Assembly: GCF_002307495.1 (NCBI RefSeq)
Contig: NZ_NTMR01000011.1
Coordinates: forward strand, 124,001-188,000
From: Pseudomonas abyssi
Lineage (GTDB): Bacteria > Pseudomonadota > Gammaproteobacteria > Pseudomonadales > Pseudomonadaceae
Reading direction: 5' to 3'
DNA length: 64,000 nucleotides
A program made the translations under genes and the position numbers. The notes under the pieces are model-generated. The model saw only the letters and a program-made list of their open reading frames with translations. It had not been told where the DNA came from and did not search any database. How positions within the stretch are numbered: the stretch's first letter is position 1; every line of letters begins with the position of its first letter. Shown here piece after piece: positions 16,867 to 25,915 of the stretch.

Positions 16867-18339
16867 ATGACGATTCCCCCGTTGTTTATTGGTGCCAATG
16901 CCAGTACTGGCGTTGCTATTGCGCCGCGCATGGCCAATCGCCATGGTTTGATTTCCGGCGCTACGGGTACTGGCAAGACCATTACGCTGCAGGTACTGGC
17001 GCAGGCCTTTTCGGCCCAGGGGGTGCCGGTGCTGGTGCCGGACATCAAGGGGGATTTTTCCGGCATCGCCAAACCGGGCGTGGTGTCGGAAAAGCTGCAG
17101 CAGCGTGCTCAACGCGTCGGCATTGAGACGCTGAAGCCCAAGGCTGCGCCGGCGGTGTTCTGGGATGTGTATGGCGAGAAGGGGCATCCGCTGCGTCTGA
17201 CCATCTCCGAGCTGGGGCCGCAACTGCTGTCGCGGTTGTTGGGGCTGAATGAAACCCAGAGTGGCATCATCGATATTCTGTTCCGGGTTGCCGACGATCT
17301 CGGCTGGCTGCTGCTCGATATGAAAGACCTGCGCGCGATGCTTAATCACGTATACGAGCAGCGTGCTGAACTGGGGCCGCGTTACGGCAATATTTCACCG
17401 GCCAGCGTCGGCGCCATCCAGCGGTCACTGCTGCGGCTGGAGCAGCAGGGTGGCGAGCAGCTATTCGGTGAGCCCGCCGTCTCGCTGGATGACTTTCTGC
17501 AGGTGGATGCGCATGGGCAAGGCGTGGTCAATATCCTGCATGCCGAGCGCCTGTACCGCGAAAGCCCGCTGGGGTACGCCTGTATTCTGCTCTGGTTGCT
17601 GTCTGAGCTGTTTGAGCAGTTGCCGGAGGTCGGTGATGCCGACAAACCGCGTTTCGTCCTGTTCTTTGATGAAGCGCACCTGCTGTTCAACGACACGCCC
17701 AAAGCGTTGCTCGACCGGATCGAACAGGTCGTGCGGCTGATTCGCTCCAAAGGCGTGGGTGTCTACTTTGTCACGCAAAGCCCGCTGGACTTGCCCGACA
17801 CCGTGCTGGCCCAGCTCGGCAACCGCGTGCAGCACGCGCTGCGTGCGTTTACTCCACGTGACCAGAAGGCCGTGCGTGCGGCGGCTCAGACCTTCCGCGC
17901 CAACCCGGCACTGGATACCGAAGCGGTGATTACCGCGCTGGGCGTGGGTGAGGCGCTGGTGTCGGTGCTGGACGAGAAGGGTTCGCCGTCCATCGTGCAA
18001 CAGATCTGGGTGCGGCCGCCGGACAGCCAGATGGGGCCGATCACTGATGCGGAGCGTGCCGCGATGATCGACGCCTCTGCACTCAAGGGGGCGTACGACG
18101 AGCCTGTCGACCGTGAATCTGCCTATGAACTACTGCAACAGCAGGCCGAGCGCTCGCTGTCCGAGGACAAGCCGCAGACACGCACCCAAGGCAGCGCAAG
18201 AGCACGCAAGGAGAAGAGCATGACCGATGAGGTAACTGACATGATCACCTCCTTCGGACGCAGCGCCATGCGCTCCATCGGCACTCAGCTTGGCCGGCAG
18301 ATAGTACGCGGATTGCTGGGTTCACTGCGCAGTCGCTGA
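16867..18339 (+). CDS. yjgR: YjgR/DUF853 family HerA-like ATPase
   Basis: 490 residues, cytosolic. Walker A is GATGTGKT near residue 35, Walker B is FVLFFDEAHLLF near 265. The sequence GANASTGVAIAPRMANRHGLISGATGTGKT is the DUF853 (E. coli YjgR) signature, a relative of HerA-type DNA-translocating ATPases. The true role is unknown. The frame is open upstream to 16651, but ATG 16867 has a strong AAAGGAGAG ribosome site and begins at the conserved N-terminus. It lies 60 bases before rmuC, possibly co-transcribed. Confidence 0.85.
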   Translation: MTIPPLFIGANASTGVAIAPRMANRHGLISGATGTGKTITLQVLAQAFSAQGVPVLVPDIKGDFSGIAKPGVVSEKLQQRAQRVGIETLKPKAAPAVFWDVYGEKGHPLRLTISELGPQLLSRLLGLNETQSGIIDILFRVADDLGWLLLDMKDLRAMLNHVYEQRAELGPRYGNISPASVGAIQRSLLRLEQQGGEQLFGEPAVSLDDFLQVDAHGQGVVNILHAERLYRESPLGYACILLWLLSELFEQLPEVGDADKPRFVLFFDEAHLLFNDTPKALLDRIEQVVRLIRSKGVGVYFVTQSPLDLPDTVLAQLGNRVQHALRAFTPRDQKAVRAAAQTFRANPALDTEAVITALGVGEALVSVLDEKGSPSIVQQIWVRPPDSQMGPITDAERAAMIDASALKGAYDEPVDRESAYELLQQQAERSLSEDKPQTRTQGSARARKEKSMTDEVTDMITSFGRSAMRSIGTQLGRQIVRGLLGSLRSR

Positions 18340-18399
18340 GGGCGGTTACATTCAGCGCTGAGCACAGGGATAATGGCCGCAGCTTAAAAGGAGAACTGA

Positions 18400-19974
18400 A
18401 TGCCCGCGCTTGACTTGACCCTGCTGTTACCCGTGCTTTCACTCGCGCTGTTGGCTGGCTGGGGCGTGACCGCCTGGTTGATGGTCCGCCGCAGCAGCCT
18501 TTTGCAGGAGCAACTGAGCGAGACCCAGGCGCGTTTGGCCGAGACGCAGACGCTAGCGCAGCAGGCGCAGCTCGAGCTGCATCAGCAGGGCAGCGAGCGA
18601 GTGGCGCAGTTGACTCGCATTGAACATCTGCAGGAGTCACTGGCCGAGCTGCGTGAGCAGCAACAAACCTTGCAATCCCGGCTCAGCGAGCAGCAGGCCC
18701 AACAGCAGCATTGGCAACTACAGGCCGAGCGCGCGCAAACGCTCGGCACAGAGCAGGGGCGTCAGCTCGACGAATTGCGCAGCGAACGCCAGCGGCTGCA
18801 GGGTCGTCTGGATGCAGTGCAGCATGAGCATGAAGCACTCAAGGTGCGTTACTCCACGTTGGAAAGCTCGGTGGAGCAGCGCCAGCAGCACTTTGCCGAG
18901 CAACAGCAGCTGCTCAAGGACAGTCGCGACCAGCTGAAGATGGAGTTCGAGCAGCTGGCGGGCAAGATCTTTGAAGCCAAGGGGCAGGCCTTTTCGCAGA
19001 CCAGTCAACAGTCGCTGGATGCGCTGCTGAAACCCTTCCGTGAGCAGATCGACCAGTTCCGCGCCAAGGTTGAGGATATCCACCACAAGGATACCCAGCA
19101 GCAGGCGACCTTGGCGGCGGAGCTGAATCACCTGAAAGAACTGAACCGCCAGATTACGCAAGAGGCGCATGACCTGAGCACTGCGCTGCGCGGCCAGAAG
19201 AAGACCCAGGGCAACTGGGGCGAACTGATTCTGGAGAACGTGCTGGAGCGCTCGGGCCTGCGTGCAGGCACTGATTTCCAGCGCGAGGTCAGCTTCAACA
19301 ATGCCGAGGGCAAGCGTCAGCGCCCGGACGTGCTGGTCTATCTGCCGCAGGACAAGCACCTGATCATCGACGCCAAGGTGTCGCTCAACGCCTACACCCG
19401 CTATATCAACAGCGAAGATGAAGCGGAGCGACGCATTGCTCTGAGCGAGCATGTGCAGTCGGTCAGTGATCGTATTCGTGAATTGTCGGACCGTAACTAC
19501 TTCGAGCTGCCGGGGCTGAACGCGCCGGAGATGGTGTTTATGTTCATCCCCATCGAATCGGCCTTTGTTGAGGCGTTGAAGGCTGACGAAAGCTTGTTCC
19601 AAAAGGCCATCGAGCAGAATGTGCTGGTGGCAACGCCGACCACCCTGCTGACCAGCTTGAATATCGTGCGCCAGCTGTGGCGCTTTGAAGACCAGAACCG
19701 CCATACCGCCGAGCTGGCTGAGCGCGCCGGCAAGATCCACGACAAGCTGCGCACCTTTCTGGCTAGCATGGATGGTATTGAAAGCAGTCTGGACAAGGCC
19801 TCGCAGGCCTATCGCAAGGCGCGGGACCAACTGGTGGACGGACGCGGTAACCTGGTCAAGCAGGTCAACGAGTTCAAGGAGCTGGGGGTGTCGGTGAAGG
19901 CGGAACTGAGCGAGGAGTGGACCGAGCGAGCCGCGCTGGAGCTGTCCCACGAGCGCGGCGAAGAGTTGCCCTGA
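18400..19974 (+). CDS. rmuC: DNA recombination protein RmuC
   Basis: 524 residues. An N-terminal membrane segment (LLLPVLSLALLAGWGVTAWLMV) is followed by a long glutamine-rich coiled coil (about residues 35-190). The RmuC nuclease-like domain follows, with KTQGNWGELILENVLERSGL, RPDVLVYLPQDKHLIIDAKVSLNAYTRY and PEMVFMFIPIESAF. D and K in IIDAKVS match the PD-(D/E)xK-type core. In E. coli rmuC limits recombination at short inverted repeats. Length and domain order are typical. A ribosome site AAGGAG precedes the ATG. Confidence 0.92.
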   Translation: MPALDLTLLLPVLSLALLAGWGVTAWLMVRRSSLLQEQLSETQARLAETQTLAQQAQLELHQQGSERVAQLTRIEHLQESLAELREQQQTLQSRLSEQQAQQQHWQLQAERAQTLGTEQGRQLDELRSERQRLQGRLDAVQHEHEALKVRYSTLESSVEQRQQHFAEQQQLLKDSRDQLKMEFEQLAGKIFEAKGQAFSQTSQQSLDALLKPFREQIDQFRAKVEDIHHKDTQQQATLAAELNHLKELNRQITQEAHDLSTALRGQKKTQGNWGELILENVLERSGLRAGTDFQREVSFNNAEGKRQRPDVLVYLPQDKHLIIDAKVSLNAYTRYINSEDEAERRIALSEHVQSVSDRIRELSDRNYFELPGLNAPEMVFMFIPIESAFVEALKADESLFQKAIEQNVLVATPTTLLTSLNIVRQLWRFEDQNRHTAELAERAGKIHDKLRTFLASMDGIESSLDKASQAYRKARDQLVDGRGNLVKQVNEFKELGVSVKAELSEEWTERAALELSHERGEELP

Positions 19975-20008
19975 TTCGGTGCGTTGCCCCGCTCAGGGGG
20001 GGCGTTAC

Positions 20009-20428
20009 TCAGAGGTGAAAATCACCGTTGGCTTCCGGCTGATAGACCACGTCGATGATCTTCAGTCGCAGGGGGCGACCGGCCGGACCCTGCCAGTTGA
20101 TGCTCTGACCAACCTTCAAGCCAATTAGCGCCATGCCGACCGGTGCCAGCACGGAAATGGTGCCGGGGCGGCCTGCCTGATCCGGATAGACCAGGGTCAG
20201 CACCAACTCCCGGTCATTGGCCTCATCCACAAACCGCACCGTTGAGTTCATCGTGACCACATCGCTGGCAATTTGCTTGTGGCTGATGACCCGTGCGCGC
20301 AGCATCTCGTCCTCCAGCGCTTCGAGCATTTCCAGAGGGGCTGGTATCTCAGCCATTACCTTTTCCAGACGTTGAACATCCAGACGTGTCATGACGATTG
20401 CAGGGGATTTGTTCATGGCGAACGGCAT
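20009..20428 (-). CDS. rnk: Nucleoside diphosphate kinase regulator Rnk (GreA/GreB-like)
   Basis: 139 residues (135 if started at the second ATG, 20416). An N-terminal short coiled-coil is followed by a GreA/GreB-type C-terminal FKBP-like domain (MNSTVRFVDEANDRELVLTLVYPDQA, ISVLAPVGMALIGLKVGQSINW). Rnk binds RNA polymerase and competes with Gre factors; it was named for its effect on nucleoside diphosphate kinase levels in P. aeruginosa. The AAGGAG site lies very close to the first ATG and rather far from the second, so the start is unsure. Convergent with rmuC, divergent from ureD. Confidence 0.9.
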   Translation of the reverse strand: MPFAMNKSPAIVMTRLDVQRLEKVMAEIPAPLEMLEALEDEMLRARVISHKQIASDVVTMNSTVRFVDEANDRELVLTLVYPDQAGRPGTISVLAPVGMALIGLKVGQSINWQGPAGRPLRLKIIDVVYQPEANGDFHL

Positions 20429-20542
20429 TACTCCTTGAGCAGAGTTGGGTAAAAAATAAAATAGGAAAACGTCGGCAGAACACCGACCTCCAGACCCTAC
20501 CAGATTGGCGCTTACTTACAAGATCGTGAGTGTGTCTAATTG

Positions 20543-20600
20543 TGCGCCAAGGTGGTGCAGTGAAAAGCTGTCCGAATGGTCGGTGCTTCAAAGTGGTGCG
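20543..20600 (+). promoter_or_regulatory. Two NtrC-like enhancer boxes upstream of ureD
   Basis: Box 1, 20543-20559, reads TGCGCC-AAGGT-GGTGCA and matches the NtrC consensus TGCACY-N5-GGTGCA at all but one position. Box 2, 20584-20600, reads TGCTTC-AAAGT-GGTGCG and is weaker. They are 41 bases apart, centred about 127 and 86 bases before the start predicted for the sigma-54 promoter at 20652, the usual placement of NtrC enhancers. Confidence 0.6.
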
Positions 20601-20651
20601 CCTTGGCGTGCGCTGTCCTCGTGCGTCTCCCGGAACTCGGGAGCGCTTAAG

Positions 20652-20674
20652 TGGCATGGCACTTGCTCTATAAT
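20652..20674 (+). promoter_or_regulatory. Sigma-54 promoter of the urease operon, overlapping a sigma-70-like -10
   Basis: TGGCATGGCACTTGCT (20652-20667) matches the -24/-12 consensus TGGCACGRNNNTTGCW except for one base, with GG at 20653-20654 and GC at 20665-20666 spaced correctly. TATAAT at 20669-20674 is a perfect -10, but its -35 (TTAAGT, 20647) is poor. ureD starts at 20704, about 26 bases after the predicted start of transcription. Confidence 0.65.
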
Positions 20675-20703
20675 CCGCGTTTATTGGCTGGAAATGAGTA
20701 CGC

Positions 20704-21561
20704 ATGACACACGCCTGGCACCTTGAGCAGCACGACAGCGCATTAAACTGGCAGGCAGGGCTGCGGCTCGGTTTTGTCCGCGCTGGCACGCGCACCCAGC
20801 TGGCGCATACCAGCCACCGCGGCCCGTTGCGCGTGCAGCGTCCGTTCACCCCGGAAGGGGTCGATTGCCCGCACCTTTACATCCTGCATCCACCCGGAGG
20901 CATGGTCAGTGGCGATAATCTGCGCTTGCAGGCCGACATGCAGGAGAAGGCGTGTGCTGTCCTGACTACGCCATCCTCCGGCAAGTTCTACCGTGCCCGT
21001 GATAACGGCACCCTGCAGGTACAGCACAACCGCTTTACCTTGGCTGCGGGCAGCAGTCTGGAGTATCTGCCGCAGGACACCATCGCCTTCGAGGGCTGCA
21101 ACGCGCGCATGATCACCCGCATCGATCTGGCCGTGGATGCTCGCTGCGTGGCCTGGGATTTGCTCTGCCTTGGGCGCCCGGCAGCAGGTGAGGGCTTCAG
21201 CTATGGTCAGGTAGACCAGCGGCTGGATGTCTGGCGCGATGGCCGGCCGATCTACATCGAACGCAACCAGTTCATCGGTGGCGACCCTCTGCTGGCGGCT
21301 CGCTGGGGCCTTGGCGGTTGTGGCGTCAGCGGCACCTGGCTGGCGACCGTACAACTGGATCGTCAGCAGATGGACGACCTGCGCGAGAGTCTGACCGATT
21401 GCCCCGAGCTGGCGCTGACCCAGCGTAACGGGCTGCTGATCGGCCGTTATCTTGGCCTGCATGCCGAGCATGCCCGTAATACGTTTATTCGCCTGTGGCA
21501 GCAGTTGCGTCCGTTGATCAACGGACGTGAACCCTGTGCACCACGCATCTGGAACACTTGA
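20704..21561 (+). CDS. ureD: Urease accessory protein UreD
   Basis: 285 residues, cytosolic. UreD is the scaffold that binds urease apoprotein and recruits UreF and UreG for nickel insertion. Recognisable family segments are LHPPGGMVSGDNL, LTTPSSGKFYR, SLEYLPQDTIAFEGC and WDLLCLGRPAAGEGF. Length is typical. It heads the operon ureDABCEFG, with a 15-base gap to ureA. The start lies just downstream of a predicted sigma-54 promoter. Confidence 0.95.
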   Translation: MTHAWHLEQHDSALNWQAGLRLGFVRAGTRTQLAHTSHRGPLRVQRPFTPEGVDCPHLYILHPPGGMVSGDNLRLQADMQEKACAVLTTPSSGKFYRARDNGTLQVQHNRFTLAAGSSLEYLPQDTIAFEGCNARMITRIDLAVDARCVAWDLLCLGRPAAGEGFSYGQVDQRLDVWRDGRPIYIERNQFIGGDPLLAARWGLGGCGVSGTWLATVQLDRQQMDDLRESLTDCPELALTQRNGLLIGRYLGLHAEHARNTFIRLWQQLRPLINGREPCAPRIWNT

Positions 21562-21576
21562 GACGGAGCCCTCTTC

Positions 21577-21879
21577 ATGGAGCTGACACCCCGCGAGAAA
21601 GACAAGTTGCTGCTGTTCACCGCTGCGCTGCTGGCCGAGCGCCGGCTGGCCCGCGGCGTGAAGCTGAATTACCCCGAGTCGATGGCCTATATCAGCGCCG
21701 CCATCATGGAAGGTGCCCGTGATGGTCGCAGCGTTGCCGACATGATGAATTACGGGCGCACACTGCTGACCCGCGAGCAGGTCATGCCCGGCGTGCCGGA
21801 GCTGCTGGCCGAGGTGCAGATCGAAGCCACCTTCCCGGACGGCACCAAGCTGGTGACCGTTCACAACCCGATTCCGTGA
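21577..21879 (+). CDS. ureA: Urease gamma subunit UreA
   Basis: 100 residues, the standard length of the gamma subunit. [40 protein letters not shown] is the family signature, and [27 protein letters not shown] is the conserved C-terminus. It forms the (alpha-beta-gamma)3 urease with UreB and UreC. Gaps to ureD and ureB are 15 and 10 bases, so co-translation is likely. Confidence 0.97.
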   Translation: MELTPREKDKLLLFTAALLAERRLARGVKLNYPESMAYISAAIMEGARDGRSVADMMNYGRTLLTREQVMPGVPELLAEVQIEATFPDGTKLVTVHNPIP

Positions 21880-21889
21880 GGAGCGCAGC

Positions 21890-22195
21890 ATGATTCCAGG
21901 AGAAGTGCAGACCCGCCCCGGCGTGCTGCAACTGAACGAAGGACGCGAAACAGTGGTGATCAGCGTTGCCAACACCGGCGACCGTCCGGTACAGGTCGGC
22001 TCCCACTACCACTTTGCCGAGACCAATCCGGCGCTGCAGTTCGACCGTGACGCGGCCCGTGGCTTTCGCCTCAATATCGCCGCCGGCACCGCGGTGCGCT
22101 TTGAGCCGGGGCAGAGCCGCGAGGTAGAACTGGTGGCGCTGGCGGGTGAGCGCAAGGTCTATGGCTTCCGTGGCGACGTCATGGGCAGTCTCTGA
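21890..22195 (+). CDS. ureB: Urease beta subunit UreB
   Basis: 101 residues, the usual beta-subunit length. It begins MIPGEVQT and contains [26 protein letters not shown] and the [18 protein letters not shown] block of the family. It is structural, packing against UreC. A GAGGAG ribosome site precedes the ATG. Confidence 0.97.
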   Translation: MIPGEVQTRPGVLQLNEGRETVVISVANTGDRPVQVGSHYHFAETNPALQFDRDAARGFRLNIAAGTAVRFEPGQSREVELVALAGERKVYGFRGDVMGSL

Positions 22196-22217
22196 GCAGA
22201 TCTGGGAGAAGCGAACA

Positions 22218-23918
22218 ATGGAAATCAGCAGACAGGCCTATGCCGAAATGTATGGCCCAACCACCGGCGACCGCGTCCGGCTGGGCGATACCGAACTGTG
22301 GATCAGCGTCGAGAAGGACCTGACCCGCTACGGCGAGGAAGTGAAATTCGGTGGCGGCAAGGTCATCCGTGATGGCATGGGGCAGAGTCAGCGTACCCGC
22401 GCCGAGACGCCGGATACGGTCATCACCAACGCCCTGATCGTCGACTGGTGGGGCATCATCAAGGCCGACGTGGCGCTCAAGGATGGCAACATCCAGGCCA
22501 TCGGCAAAGCCGGTAATCCGGATATCCAGCCCGGCATCGACATCATCGTCGGGCCAAGCACCGAGGTGATTGCCGGTGAGGGCATGATTCTCACCGCTGG
22601 CGGCATCGACGCGCACATTCACTTCATCTGCCCACAGCAGATTGATGAGGCGCTGATGTCGGGCGTCACCACCATGATCGGTGGCGGCACCGGCCCGGCC
22701 ACCGGCACCAACGCGACCACCTGTACGCCGGGCGCCTGGCATATCGGCAAGATGCTGCAGTCGGCCGAATGTTTCCCGATGAATCTGGGTTTTCTCGGCA
22801 AGGGCAACGCCAGCCTGCCGGACCCGCTGGAAGAGCAGATTCAGGCCGGTGCCATGGGCATGAAACTGCACGAAGACTGGGGCACCACCCCCGCGGCCAT
22901 CGACTGCTGCCTGAGCGTGGCCGATGCCTTCGACGTGCAGGTGGCGATCCACACAGACACCCTGAACGAATCAGGCTTTGTGGAAGACACCCTGGCGGCC
23001 ATCAACGGCCGGGTGATTCACACCTACCACACCGAAGGGGCCGGTGGCGGTCACGCGCCGGACATCATCAAGGCCTGCGGCGAATCCAACGTGCTGCCGT
23101 CCTCGACCAACCCGACGCGGCCTTACACCATCAACACCGTCGACGAACACCTCGACATGCTGATGGTCTGTCACCACCTTGATCCGGCTATCGCCGAAGA
23201 CGTTGCCTTTGCCGACTCGCGCATTCGCCGTGAGACCATCGCCGCCGAAGACATCCTGCATGACCTGGGCGCTTTCTGCATGATCTCCTCCGACTCGCAG
23301 GCCATGGGCCGCGTCGGTGAGGTGATTACCCGCACTTGGCAAACCGCGCACAAGATGAAAGTCCAACGCGGCCCGCTGGAAGGTGATGACGACTGGTCCG
23401 ATAACGCGCGGGTCAAGCGCTACATCGCCAAGTACACCATCAACCCGGCTATCACCATGGGCGTCGGTCACGTGGTCGGCTCGATTGAAGTCGGCAAGCT
23501 GGCGGATCTGGTGCTGTGGAAGCCTGCCTTCTTCGGCACCAAGCCGAGCCTGATTCTCAAGGGCGGGGCCATTGCAGCGGCGCCCATGGGTGATCCGAAT
23601 GCCTCCATCCCGACGCCGCAACCGGTCCACTACCGGCCAATGTTTGGCGCCTTCGGCCGGGGCATGGATACCACCTGCCTGACCTTTGTCTCGCAGGCTG
23701 CGATTGATGGCGGCGTGGCGGAAAAGCTGGGCCTGAAGCGTCGTCTTGAGGCCGTGCGCAACACCCGCAATATCAGCAAGGCCGACATGAAGCTGAACGA
23801 TTATCAGCCGGACATCAGCGTGGATCCGCAGACCTACGTGGTCAAGGCCGACGGCGTTGAGCTGCTCTGCGAGCCGGCTGACGAGCTGCCATTGGCGCAG
23901 CGTTACTACCTGTTTTAA
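22218..23918 (+). CDS. ureC: Urease alpha (catalytic) subunit UreC
   Basis: 566 residues, the standard length. It hydrolyses urea to ammonia and carbamate at a dinickel site. The nickel ligands are visible: HIHF (the two histidines near 134-136), the carbamylated lysine in GMKLHEDWG (about 217), HTDTLNE (about 246) and [15 protein letters not shown] (about 272). VCHHLD near 320 carries the flap cysteine and catalytic histidine, and [12 protein letters not shown] (about 360) gives the last aspartate ligand. The frame is open from 22146, overlapping ureB, but ATG 22218 begins at the conserved [28 protein letters not shown] and has a GGGAGAAG ribosome site. Confidence 0.98.
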   Translation: MEISRQAYAEMYGPTTGDRVRLGDTELWISVEKDLTRYGEEVKFGGGKVIRDGMGQSQRTRAETPDTVITNALIVDWWGIIKADVALKDGNIQAIGKAGNPDIQPGIDIIVGPSTEVIAGEGMILTAGGIDAHIHFICPQQIDEALMSGVTTMIGGGTGPATGTNATTCTPGAWHIGKMLQSAECFPMNLGFLGKGNASLPDPLEEQIQAGAMGMKLHEDWGTTPAAIDCCLSVADAFDVQVAIHTDTLNESGFVEDTLAAINGRVIHTYHTEGAGGGHAPDIIKACGESNVLPSSTNPTRPYTINTVDEHLDMLMVCHHLDPAIAEDVAFADSRIRRETIAAEDILHDLGAFCMISSDSQAMGRVGEVITRTWQTAHKMKVQRGPLEGDDDWSDNARVKRYIAKYTINPAITMGVGHVVGSIEVGKLADLVLWKPAFFGTKPSLILKGGAIAAAPMGDPNASIPTPQPVHYRPMFGAFGRGMDTTCLTFVSQAAIDGGVAEKLGLKRRLEAVRNTRNISKADMKLNDYQPDISVDPQTYVVKADGVELLCEPADELPLAQRYYLF

Positions 23919-23928
23919 GGAGAGCACG

Positions 23929-24417
23929 ATGCTGGAATGTCATGCCTGGCTGGAGGACGAGTCTGGCCCCCATGACCACGTACTGGAGCTGACCTACGAG
24001 TTGCGCACCCGCAGCCGTCTGCGTGCCAAGACGGTTGCCGGCGACGAAGTCGGTCTGTTTCTGCCCCGTGGCCGCGTGCTGGCGCAGGGTGATCGGTTGC
24101 AGTGCCTCGATGGCAGCGTGCTGATGATTGCTGCTGCGCCGGAAAAACTCTCGCGCGTCGTCTGTGACGACACCCTGAAACTGGCGCGCGCTGCCTATCA
24201 CATGGGCAACCGCCACGTGGCGCTGGAGGTGCATGCGACCGAGCTGCGCTACCAGTGCGATCACGTGCTGGACGCCATGCTGGTGGGCTTCGGGCTGGAG
24301 GTCGAGCAGATCACCGCACCGTTCAACCCGGAGAAGGGCGCCTATCACAACCACGGTCACAGCGTAGCGACGCCGGCCGCGCCGCTGCTGCGCCTCGCAG
24401 GGCATGCCCATGACTGA
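23929..24417 (+). CDS. ureE: Urease accessory protein UreE (nickel metallochaperone)
   Basis: 162 residues. UreE binds nickel and hands it to the UreG/UreF/UreD complex. The N-terminal peptide-binding domain (RSRLRAKTVAGDEVGLFLPRGRVLAQGD) is followed by the metal-binding domain with MGNRHVALEVH. The C-terminal tail is only moderately histidine-rich (HNHGH, HAHD), unlike the long His tail of Klebsiella UreE. The start at 23929 follows AAGGAGAG. The stop overlaps the ureF start. Confidence 0.95.
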   Translation: MLECHAWLEDESGPHDHVLELTYELRTRSRLRAKTVAGDEVGLFLPRGRVLAQGDRLQCLDGSVLMIAAAPEKLSRVVCDDTLKLARAAYHMGNRHVALEVHATELRYQCDHVLDAMLVGFGLEVEQITAPFNPEKGAYHNHGHSVATPAAPLLRLAGHAHD

Positions 24418-25099
24418 GCTGAACCCGGTCGCTGATCTGGCCCTGCTACGCGTCCTGCAGCTGGCCAGCCCGGCGCTGCCGATTGGTGCCTACGCCTACT
24501 CGCAAGGGCTGGAGTACGCCATCGAGCAGAATTGGGTGAGCGACATCGACAGTGCCGCCCACTGGCTGGGCGGTTTGCTTGGTCACTCGCTGGCGAAGCT
24601 GGATATTCCGTTGCTGCTGCGCCAGTACGATGCGCTGGAGCGCGATGACGAAGGCGCGCTGTTTTCCTGGAACGACTGGCTGCTGGCCAACCGGGAAACG
24701 GCGGAGTTGTACCTTGAAGACAGCCAGCAGGGCGGTGCGTTGCTGCGCCTGCTCAAATCGCTGGCGGTGCCGGCGGCGATGGAATGGCCGCAGGGCGAGC
24801 CGATTGCGCTGATGACCGCACTGGCAATGGCCGGCCAGCATTGGCAGACCGGCGCGCGCGCGTTGGCGCTGGGTGCGCTCTGGAGCTGGCTGGAAAACCA
24901 GACCGGCGCCGCTACCAAGCTGATTCCGCTCGGGCAGACCGACGCCCAGCGGTTGCTGGATCGCATGCTGCCCGATTTGCCTGCGGTGGTGGATACCGCC
25001 GCCACACTGTCCGCCGATGATCTCGGCGCAGGATTACCGGGCCTGGCCTTTGCCAGCGCCCGCCATGAACATCAATACACCCGATTGTTTCGATCATAA
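24410..25099 (+). CDS. ureF: Urease accessory protein UreF
   Basis: 229 residues (231 if the ATG at 24404 is used). All-helical accessory protein that couples UreG GTP hydrolysis to nickel insertion. Family motifs are LLRVLQLASPALPIGAYAYSQGLEYAIE and the C-terminal PGLAFASARHEHQYTRLFRS. The start overlaps the end of ureE by 8 or 14 bases, indicating translational coupling. Confidence 0.95.
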   Translation: MTELNPVADLALLRVLQLASPALPIGAYAYSQGLEYAIEQNWVSDIDSAAHWLGGLLGHSLAKLDIPLLLRQYDALERDDEGALFSWNDWLLANRETAELYLEDSQQGGALLRLLKSLAVPAAMEWPQGEPIALMTALAMAGQHWQTGARALALGALWSWLENQTGAATKLIPLGQTDAQRLLDRMLPDLPAVVDTAATLSADDLGAGLPGLAFASARHEHQYTRLFRS

Positions 25100-25112
25100 G
25101 GAGCACTGACAC

Positions 25113-25751
25113 ATGACTTCCAGACCTGCACTGCGGGTAGGCATCGGCGGACCGGTCGGGTCCGGCAAGACCGCGCTGGTTCGCACCCTTTGCGAGCGCC
25201 TGTATCCGCACTACAACCTGGGCGTGATTACCAACGACATCTATACCCGCGAAGACGCCGACTTTTTGCTGCGCCATCAGGCGCTGCCGGAAGATCGCAT
25301 TCTGGGGGTAGAAACCGGCGGCTGCCCGCACACCGCGATTCGCGAAGATGCGTCCATGAACCTAGCCGCGGTGGCCGAACTGCAGGAACGCTTTCCGGAC
25401 ATGGAACTGGTGCTGGTGGAGAGCGGCGGTGACAACCTGGCTGCAACCTTCAGCCCCGAGCTGTCGGACCTGACCCTCTACGTGATCGACGTGTCTGCCG
25501 GCGACAAGATTCCGCGCAAGGGCGGCCCGGGCATCACCCGTTCCGACCTGCTGATCATCAACAAGACCGACCTGGCCCCGCTGGTTGGTGCCGATCTGGA
25601 TGTGATGGACCGTGACGCCAAGAAGATGCGCGGCGAGCGTCCGTTCGTATTCTCCAACCTCAAAAGCGGTCAGGGCGTGGAGCAGATCATCGAGTTCATC
25701 GCCGCCCAGGGCATGCTAAAGGCCCCGCCGAGCGAAGCTGTCGGTCAGTAG
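25113..25751 (+). CDS. ureG: Urease accessory GTPase UreG
   Basis: 212 residues, SIMIBI-class GTPase. P-loop [11 protein letters not shown] (about residues 11-21), the metal-binding [15 protein letters not shown] (about 70-84), [15 protein letters not shown], and the G4 motif NKTDLAP. GTP hydrolysis drives delivery of nickel from UreE to the apourease. It is the last gene of the urease operon; the terminator lies 8 bases after its stop. Confidence 0.97.
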   Translation: MTSRPALRVGIGGPVGSGKTALVRTLCERLYPHYNLGVITNDIYTREDADFLLRHQALPEDRILGVETGGCPHTAIREDASMNLAAVAELQERFPDMELVLVESGGDNLAATFSPELSDLTLYVIDVSAGDKIPRKGGPGITRSDLLIINKTDLAPLVGADLDVMDRDAKKMRGERPFVFSNLKSGQGVEQIIEFIAAQGMLKAPPSEAVGQ

Positions 25752-25758
25752 GGTTTTT

Positions 25759-25811
25759 AAAGCGCTGATCAGCTCCAGGCGTCAATGGCTTGTGGGGATC
25801 AGCGCTTTTTT
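25759..25811 (+). terminator. Rho-independent terminator of the urease operon
   Basis: A 12-bp perfect stem (AAAGCGCTGATC at 25759-25770 with GATCAGCGCTTT at 25797-25808) encloses a 26-nt loop and runs into a six-T run (25806-25811). It starts 8 bases after the ureG stop. Confidence 0.8.
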
Positions 25812-25915
25812 GTGCGCGTACTTATCCACGTTTTCCGGAAACTCGTTTCTCTCGGCCTGCAAGCGCCGCGTACACTATCGGCTGAATGCAGTGTGGATGG
25901 CGAAACGGAGTAGAC

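Noticed and set aside
18718-19950. 410-codon open frame opposite rmuC
   Set aside because: Mirror of the coiled-coil codons of rmuC; no protein-like domain.
19986-20004. CCCC-GCTCA-GGGG element after rmuC as a third copy of the G/C-run operator
   Set aside because: Different spacer length and context; it lies between convergent rmuC and rnk ends and is more likely part of a weak terminator.
20743-21975. 410-codon open frame opposite ureD-ureA-ureB
   Set aside because: Spans three confident urease genes on the other strand; codon shadow in high-GC DNA.
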